From contig NZ_MSIE01000057.1 of assembly GCF_001921205.1 (NCBI RefSeq), positions 1 to 64,000 on the forward strand: a stretch of DNA of 64,000 nt. The letters are read 5' to 3'. The position numbers were made by a program, and so were the translations under genes. Source of the stretch: Actinophytocola xanthii (GTDB lineage: Bacteria > Actinomycetota > Actinomycetes > Mycobacteriales > Pseudonocardiaceae). The notes under the pieces were generated by a model. It was not told the origin of the DNA. It ran no database searches and saw only the letters and a list, made by a program, of their open reading frames with translations. Each line of letters starts with the position of its first letter. The first letter of the stretch is position 1. Of this stretch, positions 22,057-31,797 are shown piece by piece.

Positions 22057-22835
22057 CGCTGGCCCACCTCCACTGGCTGGAGTCCCGCCCACCGCGGGCC
22101 ATCCTTCGGCGTGACTCGGGCAACTGGGCGTTACAGGCCGCGCTGGACCGCCGCGGCCTCGGCCCGGTGGCGGGGGTCGATGAGGCAGGACGCGGGGCGT
22201 GCGCCGGTCCGCTGGTCATCGCCTCCTGCGTGCTGCGCCCGGGTGACGCGGCCCGCTTCGAGGGCCTGACGGACTCCAAGCTGCTGACGGCCGCGGCCCG
22301 GGACCGCATGTACGACCTGGTCCTGCGGCGCGCGCTCGACTACGCGGTGGTCGTCGTGCCGGTCGAGGAGGTCGACCAGCTCGGCGTGCACGTGTCGAAC
22401 ATCGAGGGGATGCGCCGGGCGATCGCCCAGCTGCGCGTCCACCCGGGATACGTGCTGATCGACGGCTTCCGGGTGCCCGGCCTGACCGCGCCGAGCATCC
22501 CGGTGATCAAGGGCGACCAGGCGGTGGCCTGCGTCGCGGCGGCGTCGGTTCTGGCCAAGGTGACCAGGGACCGGATAATGACCGAGTTGCACGAGTCGCT
22601 CCCGGTGTACGGCTTCGACGAGCACAAGGGGTACTGCACGGGTGCGCACAGCGCGGCGCTGGCGGCGCACGGCCCGAGCCCCGCACATCGCTGGTCGTAC
22701 GTCAACGTGGCGGCGGCGGGGATGGCGCACGGCCTGCGTCCCCCGCACCCGGTGGCCTTGAGTGTGGCGGCGGCCGCCGTGGTTCAGAATGGGAGGTCGA
22801 CCCCCGTCGAGCAGGAGGAGCGCGAAACCGCATGA
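22053..22835 (+). CDS. rnhB: Ribonuclease HII
   Basis: RNase HII cleaves RNA in RNA-DNA hybrids and removes single ribonucleotides from DNA. The 260-residue protein has [19 protein letters not shown] with the catalytic Asp-Glu pair, LTDSKLL, a further Asp in YVLIDGFRV, and [21 protein letters not shown]. The extra C-terminal 40 residues are low-complexity. GTG start overlapping lepB; the ATG of the next gene overlaps its stop. Confidence 0.96.
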   Translation: MTLAHLHWLESRPPRAILRRDSGNWALQAALDRRGLGPVAGVDEAGRGACAGPLVIASCVLRPGDAARFEGLTDSKLLTAAARDRMYDLVLRRALDYAVVVVPVEEVDQLGVHVSNIEGMRRAIAQLRVHPGYVLIDGFRVPGLTAPSIPVIKGDQAVACVAAASVLAKVTRDRIMTELHESLPVYGFDEHKGYCTGAHSAALAAHGPSPAHRWSYVNVAAAGMAHGLRPPHPVALSVAAAAVVQNGRSTPVEQEERETA

Positions 22836-23155
22836 GCGCGGAGGATCTCGAGAAGTACGAGACCGAGATGGAGTTGCAGCTCTACCGGGAGTATCGCGAC
22901 ATCGTCGGCCAGTTCTCCTACGTTGTGGAGACAGAGCGCCGGTTCTACCTGGCCAACGGCGTGGACGTGCAGGTACGCGACTCGAACGGTGAGGTGTACT
23001 TCGAGGTCCGGATGTCCGACGCGTGGGTCTGGGACATGTACCGACCAGCGCGGTTCGTCAAGAACGTCCGGGTCATCACGTTCAAGGACGTGAACGTCGA
23101 GGAGCTGGACAAGCCCGACCTCAGGCTGCCCGAAGAGGGCCCCTTCGGCACCTAG
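22832..23155 (+). CDS. DUF2469 family protein
   Basis: This 107-residue acidic protein ([20 protein letters not shown] at the start) is highly conserved among actinobacteria directly after rnhB, and its function is unknown to me. It is rich in aromatic and charged residues, with no membrane segment or Cys motif. Coupling to rnhB by an ATGA overlap is the main clue to its role. The next 135 nt hold nothing obvious. Confidence 0.9.
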   Translation: MSAEDLEKYETEMELQLYREYRDIVGQFSYVVETERRFYLANGVDVQVRDSNGEVYFEVRMSDAWVWDMYRPARFVKNVRVITFKDVNVEELDKPDLRLPEEGPFGT

Positions 23156-23290
23156 CTCCCATACCACACCCAGCTCCCCGCCCAACCCGCTCAAAGCCCC
23201 AGAACCGCGGGTTGTCCACAACCGCCGCACTTGTCCACAGTTCGGCACCACACCCTGGCACGCCCCCTCCCCGCCCGGCACCGTCGAAGC

Positions 23291-23671
23291 ATGACGACCG
23301 AGACCACCCACCCCCGGGCACCCCACCTCCACACCGGAGTGCGCGGCGAGGAGTTGGCCGCGCGGTACCTCGAGGAGCAGGGCCTGGTGATGCTGTCCAG
23401 GAACTGGCGCTGCCCAGAGGGCGAGCTGGACCTCGTGGCCACCGACCGCCGCCGCCTCATCGTCTGCGAGGTGAAAACGCGGACCAGCACGAACTACGGC
23501 CACCCCGCCGAGGCCGTGACAGCGGAGAAGGCCACCCGCATCCGCCGCCTGTCCCGCCAGTGGCGCACCACCCACGGCATCGGCTGGTGCGAGGAACGCT
23601 TCGACATCGTCGCCATCGTCTGGCCTCCCGACGCACCTCCCACCCTCCAACACTTCAAGGCGGCCTTCTGA
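23291..23671 (+). CDS. yraN: YraN/UPF0102 family nuclease-like protein
   Basis: The 126-residue protein belongs to the restriction-endonuclease-like UPF0102 family: GVRGEELAARYLEEQGL, RNWRCPEGELDLVA and LIVCEVKTRTS with the E-D...ExK catalytic pattern. It is probably DNA-acting, and the gene habitually neighbours the ComM/DprA genes, as here. The ATG at 23291 is chosen because the conserved domain begins about 14 residues later. Confidence 0.9.
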   Translation: MTTETTHPRAPHLHTGVRGEELAARYLEEQGLVMLSRNWRCPEGELDLVATDRRRLIVCEVKTRTSTNYGHPAEAVTAEKATRIRRLSRQWRTTHGIGWCEERFDIVAIVWPPDAPPTLQHFKAAF

Positions 23672-23793
23672 TGTCGGCCCGTCTGGGTTCCCGCACGGCG
23701 CGAGTCGAAGTTTCGGCCCGCCTCGACTCCGAGCCCACCGTCGAATCCTCCACCACCAGACCAGACGCGAACGGCGGCCTGTCATGCCGCTAG
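23671..23793 (+). CDS. Possible small coupled ORF (40 aa) between yraN and yifB
   Basis: An ATG overlaps the yraN stop (TGATG) and the frame runs 40 codons to a TAG 10 nt inside yifB. The peptide contains a partial internal duplication (SARLGSRTARVEV then SARLDSE). It fills the only gap between two otherwise adjacent genes and could serve as a translational coupler, but no family is recognised and it may be spurious. Confidence 0.25.
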   Translation: MSARLGSRTARVEVSARLDSEPTVESSTTRPDANGGLSCR

Positions 23794-25298
23794 CCCGTGC
23801 CTGGTCAGTCGCCCTGTTCGGTGTCGACGGCGTCATCGTCGAGATCGAAGCCGACATCGGCGGCGGCCGTCCCAGAACCCAGATCGTCGGCCTCCCCGAC
23901 GCGTCCCTGAACGAGGCGAAGGAACGCGTCCGCGCAGCCATCCGCAACAGCCGCGAGGAGTGGCCGACCGAGCTGGTCACCCTGGCGCTGTCCCCGGCAG
24001 CCCTGCCCAAGGGGGGAGCAGGCTACGACCTGGCACTGGCCTGCGCCGTCCTCGTGGCCGCCGGTCGGGTGCCGCCGGAACGCCTCGCAGGCACCGTCCT
24101 ACTCGGCGAGCTGGCTCTGGACGGCCGTGTCCGCAGCGTCCGCGGAGTCCTTCCCGGTCTCCTCGCCGCCCGCAAAGCCGACCTGCGCCGCGCCGTCGTG
24201 CCCACCCCGGCCCTGACGGAAGCAGCTCTCGTCACTGGCCTCGAGGTCCGTGGCGCCGACTGCCTGGTCGACGTGCTCACCTGGCTGCGCGGGGACTCCG
24301 AGGCGCTGCACGAACCAAGCGCACCGCAGCCCTCGCCCTCGCCGGAGGTCCTGGACCTCGCGGACGTGATCGGCCAACCCGAGGCCCGGTGGGCCCTGGA
24401 AGTCGCGGCGGCTGGCGCCCATCACGTCCTGCTGACCGGCCCTCCGGGCACCGGGAAGACGATGTTGGCCAAACGCCTCCCCGGCCTGCTCCCACCCCTT
24501 ACCGAGGAACAGGCCCTGGAGGTGACCGCAATCCATTCGATCGCCGGAAGCCTGACGGCACGATCACCCTTGATCACTACCGCGCCGTTCGTCGCCCCAC
24601 ACCACTCAACGTCCGTTCCAGGCTTGGTGGGGGGTGGTGTTGGCTTCGCGAAGCCCGGCGTCATCAGCCGCGCACATCACGGTGTTCTGTTCATGGACGA
24701 GGCCTGCGAGTTCGCCGCCAACCGCCTCGAGTCACTCCGCACGGCGCTGGAAGAGGGCGAGGTTCGTCTGGTCAGGAGGGACGGCGTGGCCCGGTATCCC
24801 GCCCGATTCCAGCTGATCCTTGCCACCAACCCTTGCCCCTGTGCGCCACCGAGGGAGTCCGACTGCACCTGCTCACCGCACGCCCGACGCCGCTACCTCG
24901 GCCGCCTGTCCGGTCCGCTGCTCGACCGGGTGGACCTCCGCGTCCGCATGCGCCCGATGACCGCGATGTCCGGCGTCGAGGTTGGCCAACCGGAAACGAC
25001 AGCGCAGGTGCGAGCGAGAGTCGCGAAGGCCCGCCACCGCGCAGCCGACCGCTGGAAACAGCACGGTTGGCTCGCCAACGCCCAAGCCCCGGGGCCGATC
25101 CTCCGCCGGGAATTCGCTTTGCCCGCGAAGGCCACCGCACTCCTGGACCGTGGCATGCGCGCCGGCGTCGTCACCGCCCGAGGCGCCGACCGTTGCCTGC
25201 GCGTGGCCTGGACCCTCGCCGACTTGGCCGAGGACGACCAGCCCGGAGCCGACCACGTAGCCGCCGCCCTCGAGTTCCGCGATCGGAGAGCCGTATGA
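23784..25298 (+). CDS. yifB: YifB/ComM family Mg-chelatase-like AAA+ ATPase
   Basis: The 504-residue protein has an N-terminal Lon-protease-like ChlI domain beginning ARAWSVALFGVDGVIVEIE. The AAA+ core has Walker A LTGPPGTGKTMLAKRLPG, Walker B GVLFMDEACEF, and NPCPCAPPRESDCTCSPH with paired cysteines. The C-terminal Mg-chelatase tail is present. ComM homologues are helicases for branch migration during natural transformation. dprA follows with an ATGA overlap, which supports a DNA-uptake or recombination role. Confidence 0.93.
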   Translation: MPLARAWSVALFGVDGVIVEIEADIGGGRPRTQIVGLPDASLNEAKERVRAAIRNSREEWPTELVTLALSPAALPKGGAGYDLALACAVLVAAGRVPPERLAGTVLLGELALDGRVRSVRGVLPGLLAARKADLRRAVVPTPALTEAALVTGLEVRGADCLVDVLTWLRGDSEALHEPSAPQPSPSPEVLDLADVIGQPEARWALEVAAAGAHHVLLTGPPGTGKTMLAKRLPGLLPPLTEEQALEVTAIHSIAGSLTARSPLITTAPFVAPHHSTSVPGLVGGGVGFAKPGVISRAHHGVLFMDEACEFAANRLESLRTALEEGEVRLVRRDGVARYPARFQLILATNPCPCAPPRESDCTCSPHARRRYLGRLSGPLLDRVDLRVRMRPMTAMSGVEVGQPETTAQVRARVAKARHRAADRWKQHGWLANAQAPGPILRREFALPAKATALLDRGMRAGVVTARGADRCLRVAWTLADLAEDDQPGADHVAAALEFRDRRAV

Positions 25299-26770
25299 AC
25301 ACCGCACCACCCGCCCCCAGCCTGGTCGAACGCATCCTGGCCCGACAGTGCTTGGCCAGAACCAAGTCCCCGAAGTCCTCGCCGGATCCGCCCGACGCCG
25401 CCGACACCCCAGCGGCCACCGATGACCCCCCTGGTGCTGCGACGGGCATCAGCCCGACCGGCAACGCGCCGGCCACACCAGATCGAGCCAGGGAGATCTA
25501 CGTCCTCGAACCCGACGATGAGCGGTTCGCGATCGGGCCTCGGTCTCGCGGACCGGCCGATGCAGAGTCTCCTGGGGACACGAGCGGCGAGAGTCGTGAC
25601 GCCGCGGGAACCGTCAGTCGGTCGAGGTCGCGGTCGCAGCGGGATGCGGTGCGGCTCGCCCGCGCCTACCTGATGCGGGTCGCCGAGCCACCAGCCCCTG
25701 CCCTGCTGGCCCTTGTCGACGCGATCGGGCCGGTGGAGGCGGCCGCAGCGGTGCGGACGTCGAGCGCTCCGCCCGGTGTGCTCTCGGAGACGTCGGCTCG
25801 GCGGCACCTCGAGCTCGCCGAGAGCGATCTGGCCGACGCCGCGCACGTGGGGGCGCGGCTCGTCGTCCCGGAGGACGAGGAGTGGCCCGCGTGGCCGCTG
25901 CTGAGCCTCGGCGCCGCCAGCGATCGAGGGCAGCGGTGGGCGGGGACGCCGCTCGGGCTCTGGGCGCTGGGATCCGCGCGGCTCGTCGACGCCTTCGAAC
26001 GGGCCGTGTCCGTGGTCGGCGCTCGCGCGGCGACGGGGTACGGGGAGTTCGTGGCGGGGGAGATCGCGCACGGGTTGGCCTCGGCGGGAATGACCGTTGT
26101 CTCGGGGGCGGCCTACGGCATCGACGGCTGCGCCCATCGGGGAGCGCTCGCGGCCGGCGGGGTCACGGTCGCCGTGCTGGGGTGCGGGGTCGACGTGAAC
26201 TACCCGGCGGGGCATGCGCGGCTGCTGAACTGGATCGTCGAGCGAGGGCTCGTGCTGAGCGAGTACCCGCCCGGCACGCCGCCCGCCCGGCATCGGTTCC
26301 TCGTGCGGAACCGCCTGATCGCCGCTCTGTCCAGCGGCACCGTGGTCGTGGAGGCGGGGATTCGCAGCGGTGCGCGGAACACCGCCACCACCGCGGCTGC
26401 TCTGGGAAAGGCCGTGCTCGCGGTGCCGGGGCCGATCACCTCGGCTGCTTCCGCGGGGTGTCACGACCTGCTCCGAACCGGTAGCGCGCAGCTGGTCGGA
26501 TCCGTCGCAGAGGTTCTCGAGGCGGTCGGGCCGGTGGGGGAGCACCTGATCGAGCCGCCGACGGGGCCGGTGCGCCGCACCGACGGGCTCGGGGGCGAGG
26601 CGATGCGGGTCCACGAGGCGTTGCGCCGCCGGACCGCGCGTACGCCGGCGCGGGTCGCCGTCGAGTCCGGCGTGCCGATCGGGCGGGTCCGCGCCCTGCT
26701 GGCGGAGATGGAGCTCACCGGTCTTGTCGAACGATGTGAGGAGGGATGGCGCCAGACACCACACGCATGA
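25295..26770 (+). CDS. dprA: DNA processing protein DprA
   Basis: DprA binds single-stranded DNA and loads RecA. At 491 residues it is longer than usual (about 360-390) because of a Pro/Ser/Asp-rich, low-complexity N-terminus of roughly 115 residues before [14 protein letters not shown]. The Rossmann core shows [66 protein letters not shown] and [15 protein letters not shown]-terminal winged-helix follows ([20 protein letters not shown]). The ATG at 25295 overlaps the yifB stop. Later in-frame starts are possible. Confidence 0.93.
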   Translation: MNTAPPAPSLVERILARQCLARTKSPKSSPDPPDAADTPAATDDPPGAATGISPTGNAPATPDRAREIYVLEPDDERFAIGPRSRGPADAESPGDTSGESRDAAGTVSRSRSRSQRDAVRLARAYLMRVAEPPAPALLALVDAIGPVEAAAAVRTSSAPPGVLSETSARRHLELAESDLADAAHVGARLVVPEDEEWPAWPLLSLGAASDRGQRWAGTPLGLWALGSARLVDAFERAVSVVGARAATGYGEFVAGEIAHGLASAGMTVVSGAAYGIDGCAHRGALAAGGVTVAVLGCGVDVNYPAGHARLLNWIVERGLVLSEYPPGTPPARHRFLVRNRLIAALSSGTVVVEAGIRSGARNTATTAAALGKAVLAVPGPITSAASAGCHDLLRTGSAQLVGSVAEVLEAVGPVGEHLIEPPTGPVRRTDGLGGEAMRVHEALRRRTARTPARVAVESGVPIGRVRALLAEMELTGLVERCEEGWRQTPHA

Positions 26771-26861
26771 CGGCCCGGAGCACGCGTGGCGGTGCTTGAC
26801 GCGGTGCTCGGCATGCCGGAGCGTCACCGACGTGGCGAGCGGGCGGACTGGCGGCAGGCGG

Positions 26862-27866
26862 GTGGACCTGCACCGGGTCCGTGCGGAGCTGCCGGAGCCG
26901 GTCCAGCAGGTCGTGGCCGACTACGAGCGGCACCTCGCGCTGGAGCGTGGCCTGTCGGAGCACACCGTGCGCGCCTACATCGGGGACGTCGTGTCGCTGC
27001 TCGGGTTCCTGCATGGACTGGCGGTCGTAGGCCAGGAAGGGGGTGAGGACGGACAGCCGACGGATCGCAGCGGCGGGCGCGGGGTAGGCGGGCTCGATCT
27101 CACCGTGTTGCGGGCCTGGCTGGCCGCGTTGCGGTCCGCGGGGACGGGGCGCACCACGTTGGCGCGGCGGTCTGCGGCGGCGCGGACGTTCACAGGCTGG
27201 GCACACCGGCGAGGGCACCTTCCGGTCGACCCCGGGATCCGGTTGGCCGCGCCGAGGCCGCGGCGGGTGTTGCCGTCGGTGCTGCGGCAGGACCAGGCCG
27301 CCGACCTCATGCGAGCGTCCGGCTCGGGTGCGGCCGAACGGGACGCTGTGGCTCTACGTGATCACGCGTTGCTCGAACTGCTGTACGCCACCGGAGTAAG
27401 GGTCTCGGAGCTGAGCGGGCTGGACGTCGACGATGTCGATCTCGGTCGGCGGGTGGTCGTCGTGCTCGGGAAGGGGGCCAAGGAGCGGACCGTCCCCTTC
27501 GGGCAGCCGGCCGAGCTGGCGCTGCGGGAGTGGCTGGCGCACGGCCGTCCGGCACTCGCACGACCCACCTCACCACCTGCTCTCTTCCTGGGAGCGCGCG
27601 GCGCCAGGTTCCAACCGAGCAGCGTTCGACGTATCGTGCACGAAGCGCTGGGTGCGGTTCCGGGTGCTCCCGTCATGGGGCCACATGGTCTTCGTCACTC
27701 TGCGGCGACTCATCTACTCGAGGGGGGTGCCGATCTTCGTAGCGTCCAGGAGCTTCTTGGTCACGCTACGCTCGCGACCACCCAGCTATACACGCATGTG
27801 ACCGTCGAACGGCTGAAGGCAATTCATGACCGAGCCCACCCCCGCTCCCAACCACCAGGGGGATGA
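26862..27866 (+). CDS. xerC: Tyrosine recombinase XerC
   Basis: XerC with XerD resolves chromosome dimers at dif. The GTG at 26862 ([14 protein letters not shown]) gives 334 residues; an earlier in-frame GTG at 26832 is possible. The N-terminal SAM-like domain contains [20 protein letters not shown]. The catalytic set is complete: Arg in [12 protein letters not shown], Lys in [28 protein letters not shown] (HxxR), [14 protein letters not shown] (His plus nucleophile Tyr). A Gly/Asp-rich insert near residue 50-70 lengthens the first domain. The 3' end overlaps whiG by 41 nt. Confidence 0.93.
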   Translation: MDLHRVRAELPEPVQQVVADYERHLALERGLSEHTVRAYIGDVVSLLGFLHGLAVVGQEGGEDGQPTDRSGGRGVGGLDLTVLRAWLAALRSAGTGRTTLARRSAAARTFTGWAHRRGHLPVDPGIRLAAPRPRRVLPSVLRQDQAADLMRASGSGAAERDAVALRDHALLELLYATGVRVSELSGLDVDDVDLGRRVVVVLGKGAKERTVPFGQPAELALREWLAHGRPALARPTSPPALFLGARGARFQPSSVRRIVHEALGAVPGAPVMGPHGLRHSAATHLLEGGADLRSVQELLGHATLATTQLYTHVTVERLKAIHDRAHPRSQPPGG

Positions 27867-28749
27867 CCTGGGGACACCGGGACTGACGCCCACGGGCTCG
27901 CCCCGGGTGTTGACCAACGGTCATGCCCCCTCGTTCGGGTTCGGGGAGACGGCCGGGGTGCTGCCGGGCGACCAGCGCACGTTCGACGACGTCGAGGCCG
28001 GCATCGTCGCCCTGTGGCGGGCCTTCGGCCGGCGGCGCGAGCAGCGGCTGCGCGACCGTCTCGTCCTGCACTACGCCCCGCTGGTCAAGTACGTCGCCGG
28101 GCGCGTCGGTACAGGGCTGCCGGCCCATGTCGAGGTCGCTGACCTGATCCAGTCCGGCATCTTCGGCCTCGTCGACGCCATCGAGAAGTTCGAGCCGGAG
28201 CGCGGGCTCAAGTTCGAGACCTACGCCATGCAGCGCATCCGCGGCGCCATCCTCGACGACCTGCGTGCCCAGGACTGGGTGCCCCGCTCGGTCCGCGGGC
28301 GGGCGCGCGAGGTCGAGCGGGCGCTTGAGCGGCTCGGCGCCCACCTGCGCCGCACCCCGACCGACGCCGAGCTGGCCGAGGAGCTCGGGCTCACCATGGC
28401 CGAGCTGCGCGAGGTCTACGCCCAGCTTCAGCTCACCAGCGTGGTCGCGCTCGACGAGCTGGCCTCCGCGGGCCGCGGCGCCACCTCGCTCGCCGACATC
28501 CTCGAGGACCAGGAGGCGCTCGACCCCGTCGCGCTGCTGGTCGACCAGGACAACCGCCGGCAGCTGGCGGAGGCCATCAGGCACCTCACCGAGCGTGACC
28601 GGATCGTGGTGACGCTCTACTACTTCGAGAACCTCACCCTGGCCGAGATCGGCCGGGTGCTCGGCGTCACCGAGTCGCGGGTGTGCCAGCTGCACACGAG
28701 GGCGGTCCTGCGGCTGCGGGCCAAGCTGCTGGAGAAGACCGAGGTCTGA
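27826..28749 (+). CDS. whiG: FliA/WhiG-family sigma factor
   Basis: A 307-residue group-3 sigma factor. Region 2 contains [12 protein letters not shown] and [40 protein letters not shown] leads into region 3, and region 4 ends [21 protein letters not shown]. No flagellar genes are present, so it is the sporulation-type WhiG rather than FliA. The ATG at 27826 has AAGG 9 nt upstream and lies 41 nt inside xerC; a later start would remove some of the non-conserved N-terminus (about 55 residues). WhiG activity is usually controlled by an anti-sigma factor, which is not seen here. Confidence 0.92.
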   Translation: MTEPTPAPNHQGDDLGTPGLTPTGSPRVLTNGHAPSFGFGETAGVLPGDQRTFDDVEAGIVALWRAFGRRREQRLRDRLVLHYAPLVKYVAGRVGTGLPAHVEVADLIQSGIFGLVDAIEKFEPERGLKFETYAMQRIRGAILDDLRAQDWVPRSVRGRAREVERALERLGAHLRRTPTDAELAEELGLTMAELREVYAQLQLTSVVALDELASAGRGATSLADILEDQEALDPVALLVDQDNRRQLAEAIRHLTERDRIVVTLYYFENLTLAEIGRVLGVTESRVCQLHTRAVLRLRAKLLEKTEV

Positions 28750-28756
28750 GCGTCGG

Positions 28757-29626
28757 TCAGTGGTCCTCCTTCCAGGGCAGTAGTCGGACACCGGCGCGGG
28801 ACAGCAACGCGAGGGGGTCGAGGTACTCCGCGCCGCGTCGCACGCCCCAGTGCAGGCAGGCCGGGGCACCGGAACACCCCAGATGTCCGGGCAGCAGGTG
28901 GCCGAGGAGCGCGCCGGCCGGGAGCCGCTGGCCGCGGGTGACCACGGTGTCGACCGGTTGGTAGGTCGTGCGCAACCCGTTCACGTGGTCGACCGACACG
29001 ACGCCACGCCCCGCGACCTCACCGGCGAACACCACGACGCCCGCCGCGGCCGCCATCACCGGTGCGCCGATGGGGCCGCCGAGGTCCACGCCGCGGTGGC
29101 CGGGACCGTAGGGGGAGGACGGTGCCTGGAACGGCCTCAGGACCGGATGCGGCGGCGGCAGCGGCCACACGAACCGGGACGCGGACGCTCCGGCGTCAGC
29201 GTGCGGGTCGGTCGGTGGAACCGGGGGCGCGTGGGAGGGCGGTTGGTATGCGGACAACGCCGGTGGAGGCGTTCCCGCCGGGGTCCACGGGCGGGTGATG
29301 GTTGCCAGGACGGAGACGGCGCAGTGGGCCTCCTGGCGACCGGCGGCGAGTGCCGAGGCAGGTGGCCACGGGCCGTCCCGTTCGAAGGCAGTGGCCGCGG
29401 TCGGCGGCGAGGGGGCAGCGGTGGCGTCAGGCGGCTTGCCGTTGACGGGTGCGACGTTCGTGGCGAAGGGCATGCGGGTGTCGGGTGCGGCATCGGCGGG
29501 TGGGGCAGTGGGGAGGGGGCAGATGGACACGCCGGGCTCGGGTTGGGGGGCGGGAACGGCAGCTGCGGCGAGCAGGAAAGGCGTCGTGAGCAGGGCTACG
29601 GCCACGGGGGCGGGTTTGTTGTTCAT
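28757..29626 (-). CDS. Secreted M23-family (LytM-like) protein with atypical active site
   Basis: The ATG at 29626 begins a signal peptide (MNNKPAPVAVALLTTPFLLA) for a 289-residue exported protein. A Pro/Ala/Thr-rich linker follows, then a C-terminal LytM domain. GHRGVDLGGP supplies the first His and Asp zinc ligands and CLHWGVRRG the last His. The first His of the usual HxH pair is Cys, and the other catalytic His position reads TTYQPV. Hydrolase activity is therefore uncertain; it may be a regulatory or wall-binding paralogue. It lies 7 nt from the end of whiG, convergent. Confidence 0.85.
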   Translation of the reverse strand: MNNKPAPVAVALLTTPFLLAAAAVPAPQPEPGVSICPLPTAPPADAAPDTRMPFATNVAPVNGKPPDATAAPSPPTAATAFERDGPWPPASALAAGRQEAHCAVSVLATITRPWTPAGTPPPALSAYQPPSHAPPVPPTDPHADAGASASRFVWPLPPPHPVLRPFQAPSSPYGPGHRGVDLGGPIGAPVMAAAAGVVVFAGEVAGRGVVSVDHVNGLRTTYQPVDTVVTRGQRLPAGALLGHLLPGHLGCSGAPACLHWGVRRGAEYLDPLALLSRAGVRLLPWKEDH

Positions 29627-29981
29627 GACTTCCAGCCTGCCGGCCAGACGGGGCGGCGGGCGGGTCGCCAGGGAATCTGTGGACAACCGGGCCGGTTGTG
29701 GACAACTGGAAGTGGGTCTGTCAAGCGCGCTCACCACGGGCGCGTACACTTCCCATCGCGGTCCGTGGGAACACGGGTCGACTTCGCGTGCCAGTGCATC
29801 AGCTACGGCGAAGGCTCACGGCTAACGGCATCCGGCGGTCCCTCAGCGGCTTGAACCGTTGCGGGTCCGGCTGCCGGCACCGGCACCAGGGCGGCTCCCC
29901 AACCGTGGGAGTCGCGACAACCGACATCGCGCGCCGCGGCTCCGCCGGGCGCGCCTGGCAGAAGAAGGTGCGAAACAGGCC
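29627..29981. other. Divergent intergenic region before rpsB
   Basis: A 355-nt gap separates the M23 gene from rpsB. It contains a possible -10 (TACACT, 29745) and a GC-rich leader with several short inverted repeats. A tRNA was looked for, because GCCGGCACC-type ends occur, but no T-loop was found. I see no gene. Confidence 0.4.
29745..29750 (+). promoter_or_regulatory. Putative -10 TACACT of rpsB-tsf
   Basis: TACACT lies 231 nt upstream of rpsB in the only comparatively AT-containing part of the gap. The best -35-like match (TGTCAA) is 19-20 nt upstream, longer than ideal. A leader of about 225 nt would result. Confidence 0.3.
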
Positions 29982-30836
29982 ATGGCCGTCGTCACCATGA
30001 AGCAGCTGCTCGACTCGGGCGTGCACTTCGGGCACCAGACCCGCCGCTGGAACCCGAAGATGAAGCGCTACATCCTCACCGAGCGCAACGGCATCTACAT
30101 CATCGACCTCGAGCAGACGCTCTCCTACATCGGACGCGCCTACGAGTTCATCAAGGAGACCGTCGCGCACGGCGGCTCCATCCTCTTCGTCGGCACCAAG
30201 AAGCAGGCGCAGGAGGCCATCGCCAACGAGGCGCTCCGCGTCGGCATGCCGTTCGTCAACCAGCGCTGGCTCGGCGGCATGCTCACCAACTTCTCCACCG
30301 TCCACAAGCGCCTCCAGCGGCTCAAGGAGCTCGAGTCGATGGAGCAGACCGGCGGCTTCCAGGGTCTCACCAAGAAGGAGATCCTGATGCTCACCCGCGA
30401 GAAGGACAAGCTCGAGCGCACCCTCGGCGGCATCCGGGACATGGCCAAGGTCCCCTCCGCCGTCTGGATCGTGGACACCAAGAAGGAGCACATCGCCGTC
30501 GGTGAGGCGCGCAAGCTCAACATCCCGGTCGTCGCGATCCTCGACACCAACTGCGACCCGGACGAGGTCGACTACCCGATTCCGGGCAACGACGACGCGA
30601 TCCGTTCCGCCGCCCTGCTGACCAAGGTCGTCGCCGAGGCCGCGGCCGCCGGACTGATGGCCCGCGCCGGCGTCCGCAACGGCGTGCCGGACGGCGAGGA
30701 CAAGCCCGCCCCGGGTGTCGCCACCGACGAGCCGCTGCCCGAGTGGGAGCAGGAGCTGCTGGTGGGCCAGAACGCGCCCGCCGCCGCGCCCGCCGCCGAG
30801 GCCGCCAAGCCGGCCGACGCCCCGAGCGAGTCCTGA
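29982..30836 (+). CDS. rpsB: 30S ribosomal protein S2
   Basis: S2 is a late-assembling small-subunit protein. The ATG at 29982 ([20 protein letters not shown]) follows AAGAAGG at 29962-29968. The 284-residue sequence includes [37 protein letters not shown] and [14 protein letters not shown]. The C-terminal 50 residues are Ala/Pro-rich, usual in actinobacteria. It is followed by tsf after 39 nt, the nearly universal S2-EF-Ts pair. Confidence 0.98.
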   Translation: MAVVTMKQLLDSGVHFGHQTRRWNPKMKRYILTERNGIYIIDLEQTLSYIGRAYEFIKETVAHGGSILFVGTKKQAQEAIANEALRVGMPFVNQRWLGGMLTNFSTVHKRLQRLKELESMEQTGGFQGLTKKEILMLTREKDKLERTLGGIRDMAKVPSAVWIVDTKKEHIAVGEARKLNIPVVAILDTNCDPDEVDYPIPGNDDAIRSAALLTKVVAEAAAAGLMARAGVRNGVPDGEDKPAPGVATDEPLPEWEQELLVGQNAPAAAPAAEAAKPADAPSES

Positions 30837-30875
30837 CCCGCCGCACGTTCCGAAGGAAGAATGGATAGAGCCACG

Positions 30876-31691
30876 ATGGCGAACTACACCACGGCCGACG
30901 TCAAGCGGATCCGTGAGCTCACCGGCGCCGGCATGATGGCCTGTAAGAAGGCCCTGGACGAGGCCGACGGCGACTTCGACAAGGCCGTCGAGATCCTGCG
31001 CATCAAGGGCGCCAAGGACGTCGGCAAGCGCGCCGAGCGCACCACGGCCAACGGCCTGGTCGCCGCGGACGCCGGCGTCATGATCGAGCTGAACTGCGAG
31101 ACCGACTTCGTCGCCAAGAACGCCGACTTCCAGGGCCTGGCCAAGCGCATCATCGACGTCGCCAAGACGGCCAAGCCGGCCGACGCCGACGCGCTGGCCA
31201 AGGCGGAGCTGGACGGCAAGTCCGTCGCGGACGCCGTGCAGGAGCTCTCCGCCAAGATCGGGGAGAAGCTCGAGCTGCGGCGCGTCGTCGTCTTCGACGG
31301 CCCGGTCGCGACCTACCTGCACCGCCGCGACCCCGACCTGCCGCCGACCGTCGGCGTGCTGGTCGAGTACACCGGTGACGACGCCGAGGCCGCCCGCGGC
31401 GCCGCCATGCAGATCGCCGCGATGAAGCCGCGCTACGTCACCCGCGACGAGATCCCCGAGGACGTCGTCGCGACCGAGCGGCGGATCGCCGAGGAGACCG
31501 CCCGCGAGGAGGGCAAGCCGGAGGCGGCGCTGCCCAAGATCGTCGAGGGTCGCGTCAACGGCTTCTACAAGGACGCCGTGCTGCTCGAGCAGGCCTCCGT
31601 GCAGGACTCCAAGAAGACCGTGAAGGCCCTGCTCGACGGCGCCGGCGTGACGGTCACCCGGTTCGCCCGCTTCGAGATCGGCCAGTCCTGA
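30876..31691 (+). CDS. tsf: Elongation factor Ts
   Basis: EF-Ts exchanges nucleotide on EF-Tu. The start at 30876 ([20 protein letters not shown]) matches the family N-terminus, where the UBA-like helix bundle precedes [13 protein letters not shown]. The ATG 15 nt upstream sits too close to GAAGGAAG. The 271-residue protein shows [14 protein letters not shown] and the later [13 protein letters not shown] segment. The rpsB-tsf unit ends at a strong hairpin (31714). Confidence 0.97.
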   Translation: MANYTTADVKRIRELTGAGMMACKKALDEADGDFDKAVEILRIKGAKDVGKRAERTTANGLVAADAGVMIELNCETDFVAKNADFQGLAKRIIDVAKTAKPADADALAKAELDGKSVADAVQELSAKIGEKLELRRVVVFDGPVATYLHRRDPDLPPTVGVLVEYTGDDAEAARGAAMQIAAMKPRYVTRDEIPEDVVATERRIAEETAREEGKPEAALPKIVEGRVNGFYKDAVLLEQASVQDSKKTVKALLDGAGVTVTRFARFEIGQS

Positions 31692-31713
31692 TCCCGGAAC
31701 GACCAACCCAGGC

Positions 31714-31749
31714 GGTGCCCCGCCCTCGCGTTTGCCGAGGGCGGGGCAC
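31714..31749 (+). terminator. Perfect 14-bp hairpin terminator after tsf
   Basis: GTGCCCCGCCCTCG pairs exactly with CGAGGGCGGGGCAC across an 8-nt loop. It separates rpsB-tsf from pyrH. There is no trailing U-run. Confidence 0.85.
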
Positions 31750-31797
31750 AGTCCTGTTGCCAGTCCCACCAGCCAGGCGCACACGAGGGAGAACGTC

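Noticed and set aside
26771-26861. A 10-codon ORF overlapping the dprA stop (ATGA at 26767)
   Set aside because: Too short, no conserved features, and the region is more simply the xerC upstream sequence.
29800-29900. Possible tRNA gene in the rpsB leader (GCCGGCACCGGCACCA-like end)
   Set aside because: No TTCGA-type T-loop, anticodon stem or matching 5' acceptor strand could be built.
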